Below, one piece after another: positions 54,566-63,729 of a stretch of 64,000 nucleotides of DNA (its first letter is position 1; each line of letters starts with the position of its first letter). A program made the position numbers and the translations under genes. This DNA comes from JABDKJ01 sp964609215. Its GTDB lineage: Bacteria > Bacteroidota > Bacteroidia > Flavobacteriales_D > JABDKJ01. The notes beneath the pieces were generated by a model. That model saw nothing but the letters and a program-made list of their open reading frames with translations, did not search any database and was not told the DNA's origin. The stretch spans positions 1-64,000 of the forward strand of contig CAZSQZ010000014.1 of assembly GCA_964609215.1 (NCBI GenBank), given 5' to 3'.

Positions 54566-56350
54566 ATGAAAAGCTTTTTAAAATTTGTATTTGCTTCCTG
54601 TCTGGGAATAACAATTTTCTTTGGGCTGATATTCGCTATTTTTTCCATTATAGGCTTGGCTTCGGGAGGTTCAGATTCAAAAGAAGTTAAAAACGGTTCT
54701 GTACTGTTTCTAGAATTTGATGAAAGCATTGTAGATCGCGATTCTGAAAATGAGTTCAACATTGACTTTACTGGATTCGGTGGTGATTCTAAGGAAGGCT
54801 TAAACAACATACTCACGCAAATAGAAAGAGCAAAAACAGATGATAATATTGAAGGTATATATATGGAAATCGTATCTGTACCTGCTGGTGGAACTACTGC
54901 CGAAGAAATAAGAGATAAGCTAAATGAATTTAAAGAAGAATCCGGAAAATGGATTTATACCTATTCTGAAAATATGACACAGAATGCATATTACATGGCT
55001 TCTGTTTCAGATAGTCTGTTCCTATATCCTGAAGGTGGAATGGAATTCAAAGGCTTGGCTTCCGAACTTCTCTTCATGAAAGGCTTTTTTGAAAAAATAG
55101 GAGTTGAATTTCAAGTTATTCGTCCTAAGAACAATTATTTTAAGAGTGCGGTAGAACCATTTACTTTGGATAAAATGAGTGAGTCTAATCGTAAACAAAT
55201 GAACATTCTCTTAAATGGAATTTGGGATGATATGCTTGCTAACGTTTCTCGAGACCGAAATATTTCCAAAGATGAATTAAATAGAATAGCAGATGGGATG
55301 CTGGCTACCAATCCAGATAAAGCTCTTCAACTGAAAATGATTGATGGATTATGGTACGAGGATCAAGTAATGGATTTATTGAGAAGCAAGTTGAATATTG
55401 AAGCTGATAAAAGAATTCCTTTGGTAGACCTTAATGAATATTCAAAAAAATCCAAGTCTGCAAAGGGAATGATTAAAAGGGAAAAGATAGGAGTCGTATA
55501 TGCAGTTGGTGGAATAGAAAGTGGTGAAGGCGATGATGAAACTATTGGTTCGGAGAGAATTGCCAGAGGAATTAGAAAAGCGAGATCCGATTCTTCCATT
55601 AAAGCAATTGTTTTAAGAGTAAATAGTCCTGGTGGAAGTGCCTTGGCAAGTGATGTCATTTTAAGAGAAATGAGTTTAACTAAAGGAGTGAAGCCAATTG
55701 TTGTATCAATGGGCGACTTAGCAGCTTCTGGTGGATATTATATCTCCTGTGAAGCAGATAGAATATTTGCTTCTGAGAATACGATTACCGGTAGTATTGG
55801 AGCTTTCGGTTTGGTTCCAAATACTCAAAAAATGTTGAATGAAAAATTAGGCCTTACTACAGATACGGTAAAGACTAACGAAATGGCTGATTTTTATTTT
55901 GGGACACGACCTTTTAAACCTGAGGAAGAAGAACTTCTTCAAAAAATGATTGATGATGTGTATGGAACTTTTGTTGGGAAGGTTGCTAATGGAAGAGGTT
56001 TAGATAGCACCATGGTCGCAAATGACATTGGACAGGGAAGAGTATGGACTGGTCTGCAAGCTATGGAACTTGGATTAGTAGATGAGATTGGCGGATTGGA
56101 AAAAGCAATGTCCTATGCAGCAGAACAAGCTGGTTTAGAAGAGTATAGAGTAAAAGAATTTCCAAAGCAAGAAGACCCATTACAAAAAATGCTTGAAGAT
56201 TTTGGAGCGAATGCTTCTTTAGAAGTTCTCTTGGAAAAGGAATTAGGAACTGAGCATTTTGAGCTTTATCAGCAAATAAAAGAATTGAAAAAGGTAGCAA
56301 ATACTAAAGGTATTCAAATGAGAATGCCATACGATATTTACATTCGATAG
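54566..56350 (+). CDS. sppA: Signal peptide peptidase SppA, 67K type
   Basis: 594 residues. An N-terminal anchor helix (about 4-33) is followed by two tandem ClpP/crotonase-fold halves. The Ser-Lys dyad is split between the halves as in E. coli SppA: K193 in the YFKSAVEPF motif and S388 in DLAASGGYY. The enzyme degrades cleaved signal peptides at the inner membrane. Length and arrangement fit the long (67K) class. A strong bidirectional terminator separates it from convergent ahcY. Confidence 0.94.
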   Translation: MKSFLKFVFASCLGITIFFGLIFAIFSIIGLASGGSDSKEVKNGSVLFLEFDESIVDRDSENEFNIDFTGFGGDSKEGLNNILTQIERAKTDDNIEGIYMEIVSVPAGGTTAEEIRDKLNEFKEESGKWIYTYSENMTQNAYYMASVSDSLFLYPEGGMEFKGLASELLFMKGFFEKIGVEFQVIRPKNNYFKSAVEPFTLDKMSESNRKQMNILLNGIWDDMLANVSRDRNISKDELNRIADGMLATNPDKALQLKMIDGLWYEDQVMDLLRSKLNIEADKRIPLVDLNEYSKKSKSAKGMIKREKIGVVYAVGGIESGEGDDETIGSERIARGIRKARSDSSIKAIVLRVNSPGGSALASDVILREMSLTKGVKPIVVSMGDLAASGGYYISCEADRIFASENTITGSIGAFGLVPNTQKMLNEKLGLTTDTVKTNEMADFYFGTRPFKPEEEELLQKMIDDVYGTFVGKVANGRGLDSTMVANDIGQGRVWTGLQAMELGLVDEIGGLEKAMSYAAEQAGLEEYRVKEFPKQEDPLQKMLEDFGANASLEVLLEKELGTEHFELYQQIKELKKVANTKGIQMRMPYDIYIR

Positions 56351-56376
56351 GTGTAAATTTTAAATATACATAGCAC

Positions 56377-56407
56377 AAAAAAAGCCACGCAATTGCGTGG
56401 CTTTTTT
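56377..56407. terminator. Bidirectional Rho-independent terminator
   Basis: A perfect inverted repeat AAGCCACGC-AATT-GCGTGGCTT is flanked by A on the left and T on the right, serving both sppA and ahcY. Confidence 0.93.
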
Positions 56408-56426
56408 GCATTTAGAATCTATCTTC

Positions 56427-57740
56427 TTAATATCTATATGTATCAGGCTTATAAGGTCCTTCCTTAGGAATGCTTATATAATCCGATTGTTTATCTGAAA
56501 GAACTTCCAAATCAACACCAATTTTCGCAAGGTGCAATCTTGCTACTTTTTCATCTAAGTGTTTCGGAAGTGTATACACCTTGTTCTCATAAGTATCAGA
56601 ATTATTCCATAATTCCAATTGAGCCAAAGTTTGATTAGTAAATGAATTAGACATTACAAATGATGGGTGACCAGTTGCACATCCTAAATTTACCAATCTA
56701 CCTTCTGCAAGTAGAATAATATCTTTTCCATTGATCGTATACTTATCTACCTGAGGCTTAATCTCTACTTTAGAAGCTCCATGGTTCTCATTTAACCAAG
56801 CAACATTAATTTCATTATCGAAGTGACCAATATTACAAACGATTGTTTTGTCTTTCATTTTCTCAAAATGAATACCATCAATAATGTCACAGTTTCCGGT
56901 TGCAGTTACCACAATGTCAACTTCCTCAACAGCATCTACCATTTTCTTCACTTCAAAGCCATCCATAGCCGCTTGCAATGCACAAATCGGATCAATCTCA
57001 GTAACAATAACTCTTGCTCCTGCTCCACGAAGTGATTCTGCTGAACCTTTCCCTACATCTCCATACCCTGCAACAACAGCTACTTTACCTGCCATCATAA
57101 CATCCGTTGCTCTTCTAATCGCATCTACCAGAGATTCTTTACAGCCATATTTATTATCAAACTTAGACTTGGTAACAGAATCATTTACATTGATAGCTGG
57201 AAGAGTTAAAGTCCCTGCTTTTTCTCTATCGTATAATCTATGAACACCTGTCGTAGTTTCTTCGGAAAGTCCTTTAATTCCATCAACTAATTCTGGGTAT
57301 TTATCCAGAACCATATTGGTTAAATCTCCACCATCATCTAAAATCAAATTTAGTGGACGGTCTTCAGAACCAAAGAACAAAGTTTGTTCTATACACCAAT
57401 CAAACTCTTCTTCTGTCATTCCTTTCCATGCATAAACCGGAATTCCAGCTGCCGCAATTGCTGCTGCTGCATGATCTTGCGTACTAAAAATATTGCATGA
57501 TGACCAAGTAACATCTGCTCCTAACTCAACTAACGTTTCTATTAGCACAGCAGTTTGAATGGTCATGTGCAAGCAACCAGCAATCCTTGCACCTTTAAGT
57601 GGCTTACTATCTCCAAATTCTTCTCTTAGCGACATTAATCCAGGCATTTCTGCTTCTGCCAATTCTATTTCTTTTCTACCCCAGTCAGCGAGGTTGATGT
57701 CTTTTACCTTATATGGTAATACTTTTGTTTCTGTACTCAT
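56427..57740 (-). CDS. ahcY: Adenosylhomocysteinase
   Basis: 437 residues from the ATG at 57740 (MSTETKVLPYK); the frame can be extended to 57776, but the shorter start matches the family. Typical blocks: RIAGCLHMTIQTAVLIETL, the substrate site CNIFSTQDHAAAAIA, and the NAD site VVAGYGDVGKGSAESLRGAGARV. It converts S-adenosylhomocysteine to adenosine and homocysteine, removing the by-product of methyltransferases. The conserved KPDTYRY end is present. Confidence 0.97.
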   Translation of the reverse strand: MSTETKVLPYKVKDINLADWGRKEIELAEAEMPGLMSLREEFGDSKPLKGARIAGCLHMTIQTAVLIETLVELGADVTWSSCNIFSTQDHAAAAIAAAGIPVYAWKGMTEEEFDWCIEQTLFFGSEDRPLNLILDDGGDLTNMVLDKYPELVDGIKGLSEETTTGVHRLYDREKAGTLTLPAINVNDSVTKSKFDNKYGCKESLVDAIRRATDVMMAGKVAVVAGYGDVGKGSAESLRGAGARVIVTEIDPICALQAAMDGFEVKKMVDAVEEVDIVVTATGNCDIIDGIHFEKMKDKTIVCNIGHFDNEINVAWLNENHGASKVEIKPQVDKYTINGKDIILLAEGRLVNLGCATGHPSFVMSNSFTNQTLAQLELWNNSDTYENKVYTLPKHLDEKVARLHLAKIGVDLEVLSDKQSDYISIPKEGPYKPDTYRY

Positions 57741-57849
57741 ATTCAAAATTTCAGGCCAAAGATAGCTAAAATGCACCTTTTAGAGCCTCATATATTACTG
57801 TAGTTTAACAAAGTATGTTTAATTTGGTTCTTCAAAAGTCAGAAAATAT

Positions 57850-58530
57850 TTGCCCATTGACCTAAACATACAAGTAAATGATTATCAGCACGTTTCTGTT
57901 TGGACCATCACAGAATCCATTAAAGAACTGAGAAATGGTCTTGATTTAAATGATCAAGAAGAAATGGAACTGCAGAGAATAAAACATGAAAAGGGAAGAA
58001 AACAATGGCTTGCAGTCAGACAATTAGCAAAAAAAGTATTGAAAACCGGAGACCAAATTATTTATAATGACTTTGGTGTCCCGCATTTAAAAGGTCATGA
58101 TTTTCATATTTCACTGAGTCATTCGGAAGAAAAAGTTGCCTTGAGTTTCAACAGAAATTATGAAACAGGGATAGACATTCAATATGAAAATGAAAAGATT
58201 CTTAATATCAAAAAGAAGTTTTCTTCTGACTTTGAATTAGACTGGATTCCTTCAGAAAAGGAGAGTGATTTTCTTCACATTCTTTGGGGAGCAAAAGAAG
58301 CCATGTTTAAGTATTACACTTGTGAAATGCCTTTTAAAATGGCAGAAGTCCAAGCTTTTGAATTGAGAAATCAAGGAGTCATAAATGCTGTTAGAAAAAG
58401 AGCAGATAAAAAGGACATTTTTCAATTGACATATCGTATTTTTGAAGGGTACTATTTAGTTTACTTAAGCGACTTAATCTCAATTGAAATCGGTACTAGA
58501 ACAAATAAAGGAGCGGAAACGGAGCGGTGA
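57850..58530 (+). CDS. 4'-phosphopantetheinyl transferase superfamily protein
   Basis: 226 residues from a TTG start at 57850. The Sfp-type pattern is seen: HISLSHSEEKVALSF, the Mg-binding GIDIQYENE near residue 115, and the WGAKEAMFKYY helix near 155. It transfers the phosphopantetheine arm from CoA to carrier proteins. The carrier could be the fatty acid ACP or a secondary one; no synthase gene is next to it. The downstream GGGP synthase start overlaps its end by 47 bases. Confidence 0.9.
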   Translation: MPIDLNIQVNDYQHVSVWTITESIKELRNGLDLNDQEEMELQRIKHEKGRKQWLAVRQLAKKVLKTGDQIIYNDFGVPHLKGHDFHISLSHSEEKVALSFNRNYETGIDIQYENEKILNIKKKFSSDFELDWIPSEKESDFLHILWGAKEAMFKYYTCEMPFKMAEVQAFELRNQGVINAVRKRADKKDIFQLTYRIFEGYYLVYLSDLISIEIGTRTNKGAETER

Positions 58531-59269
58531 TAAAATGTTAGCGGTTTTATTAGACCCTGACTCTTATCAAGATCCCAAAAAACTAATTGAAGCGACTAGT
58601 CTATGTAACATCAATCAAATTGATTTTATTTTTATTGGAGGCAGTTTAGTCACGCACAATAGATTTGATGAATTTGTTACGGAGGTAAAAGAATACACTA
58701 ATATCCCCATTGTTCTTTTTCCAGGCGATAATACACAAGTTAGCTCTCATGCTGATGCTATATTGCTGTTATCGTTAATATCTGGAAGGAACCCCGAATA
58801 TCTGATTGGGCAACATGTTAAAGCTGCTGTCAAATTAAAAAAGTCCAACTTAGAAATTATTCCTACTGGATATATGTTGGTAGATGGGCATTCTAATACA
58901 TCGGTTTCCTATGTCAGTCAAACTATACCAATTCCTAGACAAAAGCATCAAATAGCAGTATCAACTGCTTTAGCTGGAGAACAGTTAGGAATGCAACTTA
59001 TTTACCTTGATACAGGAAGTGGAGCAAAACTCACCGTTGAAAAGGGCATGATTACCGAGATAAAGAAACATATTAAAGCTCCAATCGTAATAGGAGGAGG
59101 AGTTAAGGATACAATTCACCTTAATAACTTGTTCGATTCTGGTGCGGATATTGTTGTTGTAGGTAATATATTTGAACAAAACGCAAGGTTAATTGAAGAA
59201 TTTGGCAAATTAACTAAAAAGTACCGTCAAAATGAAGTTGAGCGTAGTATCATCAAAAAGGAAGGTTGA
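58484..59269 (+). CDS. Geranylgeranylglyceryl phosphate synthase-family protein
   Basis: 261 residues, TIM-barrel of the PcrB/GGGPS family: LAVLLDPDSYQ (substrate/Mg site), FIFIGGSLVTHNRFDEFV, LFPGDNTQVSSHADAILLLSLISGRNPEYLIG, and the phosphate-binding IVIGGGVKDTIHLNNL and ADIVVVGNIFE. Such enzymes join glycerol-1-phosphate to a prenyl diphosphate; bacterial homologues in Bacteroidota make short-lived or special ether lipid precursors. The TTG start lies inside the PPTase gene; an ATG at 58535 (MLAVLL) would shorten the protein by 17 residues, so the start is not settled. Confidence 0.88.
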   Translation: MKSVLEQIKERKRSGDKMLAVLLDPDSYQDPKKLIEATSLCNINQIDFIFIGGSLVTHNRFDEFVTEVKEYTNIPIVLFPGDNTQVSSHADAILLLSLISGRNPEYLIGQHVKAAVKLKKSNLEIIPTGYMLVDGHSNTSVSYVSQTIPIPRQKHQIAVSTALAGEQLGMQLIYLDTGSGAKLTVEKGMITEIKKHIKAPIVIGGGVKDTIHLNNLFDSGADIVVVGNIFEQNARLIEEFGKLTKKYRQNEVERSIIKKEG

Positions 59270-59888
59270 TGGAGAGATTGGAATTATTGTAAATCTTTTC
59301 GAGAAAGGTCTGGAAACATTCCACCTACGAAAAAACCACTACTCAAAATCAAAGTTTAGAAAATTCTTAAAAGCTATTCCTAAACAGTATCACCCAAGAA
59401 TTGTTTTACATTCCCATCAAATTTTAGCTTTGAGCTTTAAGGTTAAAGGAGTCCATTTTTCATCCAGACAGGTAGAGAAAAGTACTTATTTAGCAAAGGT
59501 TAAATTTCTTTGTAAGATAATGGGAAGAAAGGTAAAATTCTCACGAGGATATGATAACCTTTCAGACTTAATAACTGAAAAAAAATATTGGGATTTTGTT
59601 GTTCTAAATCCTGTTTTTGATTCTGTTTCTAAAGACCCGTTAGCTACTGCTTTTAGTGGAAGAGCCATCAGTTCTTCACTTGATCAATCAGGACTTAAAG
59701 TTGCTGGACTTGGAGGCGTCTGTGCCGATAATCTGGAGCTAATGAAAAGTTTCGGATTTGAAGAGGCTATTTTGAATGGTAAAATCTGGAGTTCTAGTAA
59801 AAGCGTAACATCCTTTTTGGAGGCTCAAAGTGTTTTAGAAAGAATCAACAGTCCTGAAAATGTTCGTTTAAGAAAGGTTGCTAATTAA
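59232..59888 (+). CDS. TenI/ThiE-like protein
   Basis: 218 residues, TIM barrel of the ThiE/TenI family: FEKGLETFHLRKNHYSK, IVLHSH in place of the ThiE ND motif, GVHFS, WDFVVLNPVFDSVSKDP, and VAGLGGVCADN. The loss of the ND and other active residues points to the TenI (thiazole tautomerase) or a divergent role rather than true thiamine-phosphate synthase. The start lies 38 bases inside the GGGP synthase end, and its stop overlaps thiH tail to tail by 8 bases. Confidence 0.78.
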   Translation: MKLSVVSSKRKVDGEIGIIVNLFEKGLETFHLRKNHYSKSKFRKFLKAIPKQYHPRIVLHSHQILALSFKVKGVHFSSRQVEKSTYLAKVKFLCKIMGRKVKFSRGYDNLSDLITEKKYWDFVVLNPVFDSVSKDPLATAFSGRAISSSLDQSGLKVAGLGGVCADNLELMKSFGFEEAILNGKIWSSSKSVTSFLEAQSVLERINSPENVRLRKVAN

Positions 59889-60996
59889 CGATCTCGTAAG
59901 ATCGATCCCAATCTTTCCAAACGGCTTCTTTTCCTTGTTTTCTAATTGTAGTTTCTATGGTTTCAGGACTTCTTATATCGTCTATTTCGAATTGCTCAAG
60001 AGACATTGGTTCAACAATATAACCCCCAGGATTGGTCTTTGAACCAGCACTCATTGTAGTAATACCCAGATGGATGATATTGTCTCGGAATCTTTGAGAT
60101 TCTCTTGTAGAAATAGATAATTCCAGTTCCTGATTGAACAATCTAAATGCGCAAATAACCTGTGTTAAATCCCGTTCGCTCATTAATTTTGCATCAACTT
60201 CACCACCAGAAAAAGGCCTCAGTCGAGGGAACGAAATAGCATATTTAGATTCCCAATATCTCTTTTCTAAATAATTCAAATGAAGTGCAGTAAAGAACGT
60301 ATCTACTCTCCAATCTGCCAGACCTAGTAAAGCACCAATTCCAATCTTATGTATTTTAGACCTTCCAATTCTGTCTGGTGTTGCTAGGCGATAATCAAAG
60401 TTGGATTTTTTTCCTTTTGGGTGGAATTCTTTATACGCTTTCTCATTATATGTTTCTTGATAGACCAGAATGGAATGAACTCCAGCATCTTTTAGCTGAA
60501 CATATTCTTCTTCATCTAACGGTTGCACCTCCATTGAAACATTGGCAAAAAACGGACGGATAATTTTAATTGCATTTAGAAAATAATCCATACCAACACT
60601 TTTGTTGGCCTCTCCAGTCACCAGAAGCACATGTTCAAACCCTAAAGATTTTATTGCTTCACACTCCTTTTTTATTTCCGTATCGCTAAGCGTCTTTCTT
60701 CTAATTTTATTGTTGAGGCTAAAGCCGCAATAGGTGCATATATTTTGACATTCATTGCTTAAATAAAAAGGAGCAAATAGGGATATTGTTTTTCCAAACC
60801 TTTCTTCGGTCAATCGCTTGCTTTTTAAAGCCATTTTTTCCAAAAAGCTTTGTCCAGCGGGAGAAATTAATGCAGCAAAATCTTGAAGAGTTAATTTTTC
60901 TTTTTGCAAAGCAAACTCAACATCATTCTCTGTTCTGGAGTAAATCAGATCGCTTACCTCATCCCATTGATATTTTCCAAAATGATCTTTAAACAT
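59881..60996 (-). CDS. thiH: 2-iminoacetate synthase (tyrosine lyase)
   Basis: 371 residues. The radical SAM cluster motif is CQNICTYCGF (CxxxCxxC) near residue 85. Flanking FAPFYLSNECQN and HVLLVTGEANKSVGMDYF match ThiH. It cleaves tyrosine to p-cresol and dehydroglycine for the thiamine thiazole ring; this anaerobic-type route replaces the oxygen-using ThiO. It is last in the leftward thi operon, overlapping thiG by 8 bases. Confidence 0.96.
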   Translation of the reverse strand: MFKDHFGKYQWDEVSDLIYSRTENDVEFALQKEKLTLQDFAALISPAGQSFLEKMALKSKRLTEERFGKTISLFAPFYLSNECQNICTYCGFSLNNKIRRKTLSDTEIKKECEAIKSLGFEHVLLVTGEANKSVGMDYFLNAIKIIRPFFANVSMEVQPLDEEEYVQLKDAGVHSILVYQETYNEKAYKEFHPKGKKSNFDYRLATPDRIGRSKIHKIGIGALLGLADWRVDTFFTALHLNYLEKRYWESKYAISFPRLRPFSGGEVDAKLMSERDLTQVICAFRLFNQELELSISTRESQRFRDNIIHLGITTMSAGSKTNPGGYIVEPMSLEQFEIDDIRSPETIETTIRKQGKEAVWKDWDRSYEIVN

Positions 60997-61765
60997 TTTC
61001 GTATAGAAATGCAGTTAGAGGGCTACTTGCCTCAGCATGTTCCAACTTCATTCCTAGTTTCGCTTCATAAGCCATTCTCCCAGCCATTACTCCTAACTTA
61101 AAAGCCTTAGCCATTTCAACTGGATTTTCAGCAACTGCAATGGCTGTATTAACCAATACTGCATCTGCTCCTATTTCCATTGCCAAAGATGCATCTGATG
61201 GTGCCCCAATTCCAGCATCAACGACAACGGGGATATTGCTTTGATCAATAATGATTTTTAAAAAATCCAACGTTCTAAGACCTTTATTGGTACCAATACA
61301 GGAACCTAAAGGCATTACTGCTGCCGTTCCCACTTCTTCCAACCTCTTGCACAAAACTGGATCCGCATGCACATAAGGTAAAACTTTAAAGCCTAATTTA
61401 ACCAGCTCCTCAGCTGCATTTAAAGTCTCAATGGGATCTGGCATTAAATATTTGGGGTCTGGGTGAATTTCCAGTTTAAGCCAATCTGTTTCTAATGCCT
61501 CTCGTGCGACTTGAGCTGCAAAAACTGCCTCCTTGGCAGTTCGCACCCCACTAGTGTTAGGTAATAGTTGAACTTCCTTTTGATTAATATGAGAGAGTAA
61601 GTCATCCTCACCATTTTCCATATCAACTCTTCTTAAGGCAACGGTCACCATTTCAGTTCCAGAAGCTTTAATGCTTTCTCCCATTAACCGATTTGAGCTA
61701 AACTTTCCAGTTCCCAAAAAAAGTCTAGAGCTGAAATCCTCACCCGCTAATTTCAAATTTTGCAT
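60989..61765 (-). CDS. thiG: Thiazole synthase
   Basis: 258 residues, TIM barrel: FSSRLFLGTGKFSSNRLMGESI, the Schiff-base lysine in DWLKLEIHPDPKYLMPDP, and the GIGAPSDASLAMEIGADAVLVNTA phosphate-binding end. ThiG joins DXP, dehydroglycine and ThiS thiocarboxylate to form the thiazole phosphate. Overlaps thiE (26 bases) and thiH (8 bases). No ThiS is visible in the window; it may lie upstream beyond the edge. Confidence 0.96.
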   Translation of the reverse strand: MQNLKLAGEDFSSRLFLGTGKFSSNRLMGESIKASGTEMVTVALRRVDMENGEDDLLSHINQKEVQLLPNTSGVRTAKEAVFAAQVAREALETDWLKLEIHPDPKYLMPDPIETLNAAEELVKLGFKVLPYVHADPVLCKRLEEVGTAAVMPLGSCIGTNKGLRTLDFLKIIIDQSNIPVVVDAGIGAPSDASLAMEIGADAVLVNTAIAVAENPVEMAKAFKLGVMAGRMAYEAKLGMKLEHAEASSPLTAFLYENV

Positions 61766-62402
61766 AGTCCAATTCTTCTTGAGTAAAACGATCTACTTGA
61801 TTTAGTAGACCTTGAATATTTTCTTCTTGTTCAATTAAAGCACTTGCTGCCACTCCAGAAATTCCAGTTTGATAAAGTGCTTCAAGATCATTTTTTGTTA
61901 TTCCACCCACCGCAATAGTTGGAAGGTCAATTCCATTCAACTGCATTTTATCTTTTAATTCCTTTAAGCCTTCTAATCCTAAAACTGGACTTAGCTTTTC
62001 CTTTGTTTTCGTGAAGCGAAATGGCCCTAAACCAATATAATCTGACTTTCCCTCTTTATGAACATGCAGAATATCTGTCCAAGAATTGCAGGTACTTCCA
62101 ATGATTTGATAATCGAAAAGCAAACTTTTCGCTTCACTAGCTGAGACATCATTTTTTCCTAAATGAACTCCATAGGCGTTCACACTTCTTGCAATTTCAG
62201 GATAATCATTTATGATCAATTTAGCATTGAACTGAGCAGTTATTGCCTTAGCCTGAACAGCCGCCTCTACGACTTCTTTAAACGAAGCTTCCTTCATTCG
62301 CAATTGCACCCATTGCCCTCCTGCTCTGCAATAATTCCGTATTCTCCTTAACAATGTTTCTCCAGACCCCTTACCTGTAATGTATTGAAAATTAGCAATC
62401 AT
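61740..62402 (-). CDS. thiE: Thiamine-phosphate synthase
   Basis: 220 residues. It keeps the ThiE-specific residues: GQWVQLRMKE, LIINDYPEIA, GVHLGKNDVSA, IIGSTCNSW and DYIGLGPFRFTKTKEK, and PTIAVGGITKND. This is the authentic enzyme that joins HMP-PP and thiazole phosphate. The start overlaps the end of thiD by 4 bases; its end overlaps the beginning of thiG. Confidence 0.94.
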   Translation of the reverse strand: MIANFQYITGKGSGETLLRRIRNYCRAGGQWVQLRMKEASFKEVVEAAVQAKAITAQFNAKLIINDYPEIARSVNAYGVHLGKNDVSASEAKSLLFDYQIIGSTCNSWTDILHVHKEGKSDYIGLGPFRFTKTKEKLSPVLGLEGLKELKDKMQLNGIDLPTIAVGGITKNDLEALYQTGISGVAASALIEQEENIQGLLNQVDRFTQEELDYAKFEISG

Positions 62403-63130
62403 GTGTTTAGTGTTCCTATTAAGTTAGTGTTACTCGATAAATATTTTTCAATGGTATTTTTTGCCATTGAACAAGCCACATCTATAGATTCTCCCATAGA
62501 TAAAAAGCCAGCCAGTGAAGAAGAATAAACACATCCAGAACCGTGTTTCTCACTTCCCTTTTTACTCATGGCAAACAAGGTTTTCTCTCCTGTTTTTTTG
62601 ATTAGCATATCCGTCCCTTCAGCATGTCCTTCAACTGACTTATAATAGATATGAGATTCTTGTGTTTTAGCATCAACTTCAAATCCTAGTCTTATGAATT
62701 CATCTCTATTTGGTGTAATTAGATAGATCTTACTTAAAACCTCATCTCTTAAATGCTCATCTGGAACTGGACAGATTGAATATCCACTACTGGAAACCAG
62801 AACTGGGTCAAGAACGATTTTGATCTTGGGATTTTTGGCGAGAAGAAAATCAACTAATTCATTCAACATTTGCCAATTCTCAACGATTCCAATTTTACAG
62901 ACTGAAATATGATAAGAAGAAAATAAAGGTTCTAGTTGATTAACAATTTCCTGCAACGAAAACCATTTTATGCCTAAAAGTTCCTCATGGTTTTGATAGC
63001 TTAGACATGTACTAACAGCCAAACCATTCAAAGACAAATGCTCAAAAGTTTTGATGTCAGAAAAAACACCAGCTCCAGCAGAAGGGTCAATCCCTCCTAT
63101 GCTTAAGACAAATGAATCTGTTGCTCGCAT
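62399..63130 (-). CDS. thiD: Hydroxymethylpyrimidine/phosphomethylpyrimidine kinase
   Basis: 243 residues of the ribokinase-like fold. SIGGIDPSAGAGVFSDIKTFEHL is the characteristic N-terminus; VLDPVLVSSSGYS follows near residue 108, and the anion hole GSGCVYSSSLAGFLSMG near residue 195. It phosphorylates HMP to HMP-PP, which ThiE uses. The frame overlaps the upstream TenI-like gene by 28 bases. Confidence 0.95.
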   Translation of the reverse strand: MRATDSFVLSIGGIDPSAGAGVFSDIKTFEHLSLNGLAVSTCLSYQNHEELLGIKWFSLQEIVNQLEPLFSSYHISVCKIGIVENWQMLNELVDFLLAKNPKIKIVLDPVLVSSSGYSICPVPDEHLRDEVLSKIYLITPNRDEFIRLGFEVDAKTQESHIYYKSVEGHAEGTDMLIKKTGEKTLFAMSKKGSEKHGSGCVYSSSLAGFLSMGESIDVACSMAKNTIEKYLSSNTNLIGTLNT

Positions 63131-63726
63131 ATATCCTTTAAATGCTGATAATTTTCTATTGGATCACCTTCCAACCAAATAGCTCCCATTGCCCCACAAG
63201 AATTAAATTTCATTGGAGCAATTATTGGGATTGTATCCGAAGATATTCCTCCAATGGCCATTACCTTGCTCAGGTCTTTTCCTTTTAAGAGACTCAACCA
63301 ATCTATTTCAGAACGATAACCCGGCTTGGTTAAAGATTCGAAAACAGGACTCACCGTTAACAAATTGAAATGATCGTGATACTTTTCAAATTCCTCCATA
63401 TTGTGAATTGCCGTGCTCACTTTACAACCTCTCTCTTTCCATTCAGAAATCCATTCTGCTAATTGTTCCTCTCCTTTTTGGTCTCTTTCCGTACTTTTTA
63501 AATGAACACCTCCTAAGCCGAAATCCTTTCCCATTTCATGCATTTGATGAAAGATCACTTTGTCATGATAATATTCATGTACTTCTTCCAAAAGTCCCAT
63601 GATCTGATCATAAGTCCACTTTGGTTTTCTGATATGTATGGCAGATAAACCTTCTTTTAATAAAGCATTGATTTTCTCAGCTTCATCTTGAACATATTCT
63701 GGGTGTGTGATAACTCTTAGTTCCAT
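63103..63726 (-). CDS. TenI/ThiE-like protein in the thi operon
   Basis: 207 residues, TIM barrel similar to the gene at 59232: LLKEGLSAIHIRKPKWTY, VIFHQMHE in place of ThiE's ND, GGVHLKSTERD, FNLLTVSPVFESLTKPGY and VMAIGGISSD. True thiE is two genes downstream, so this copy likely has the TenI role (thiazole tautomer conversion) or another thiamine step. It lies between thiC and thiD, overlapping thiD. Confidence 0.82.
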   Translation of the reverse strand: MELRVITHPEYVQDEAEKINALLKEGLSAIHIRKPKWTYDQIMGLLEEVHEYYHDKVIFHQMHEMGKDFGLGGVHLKSTERDQKGEEQLAEWISEWKERGCKVSTAIHNMEEFEKYHDHFNLLTVSPVFESLTKPGYRSEIDWLSLLKGKDLSKVMAIGGISSDTIPIIAPMKFNSCGAMGAIWLEGDPIENYQHLKDICEQQIHLS

Positions 63727-63729
63727 GGT

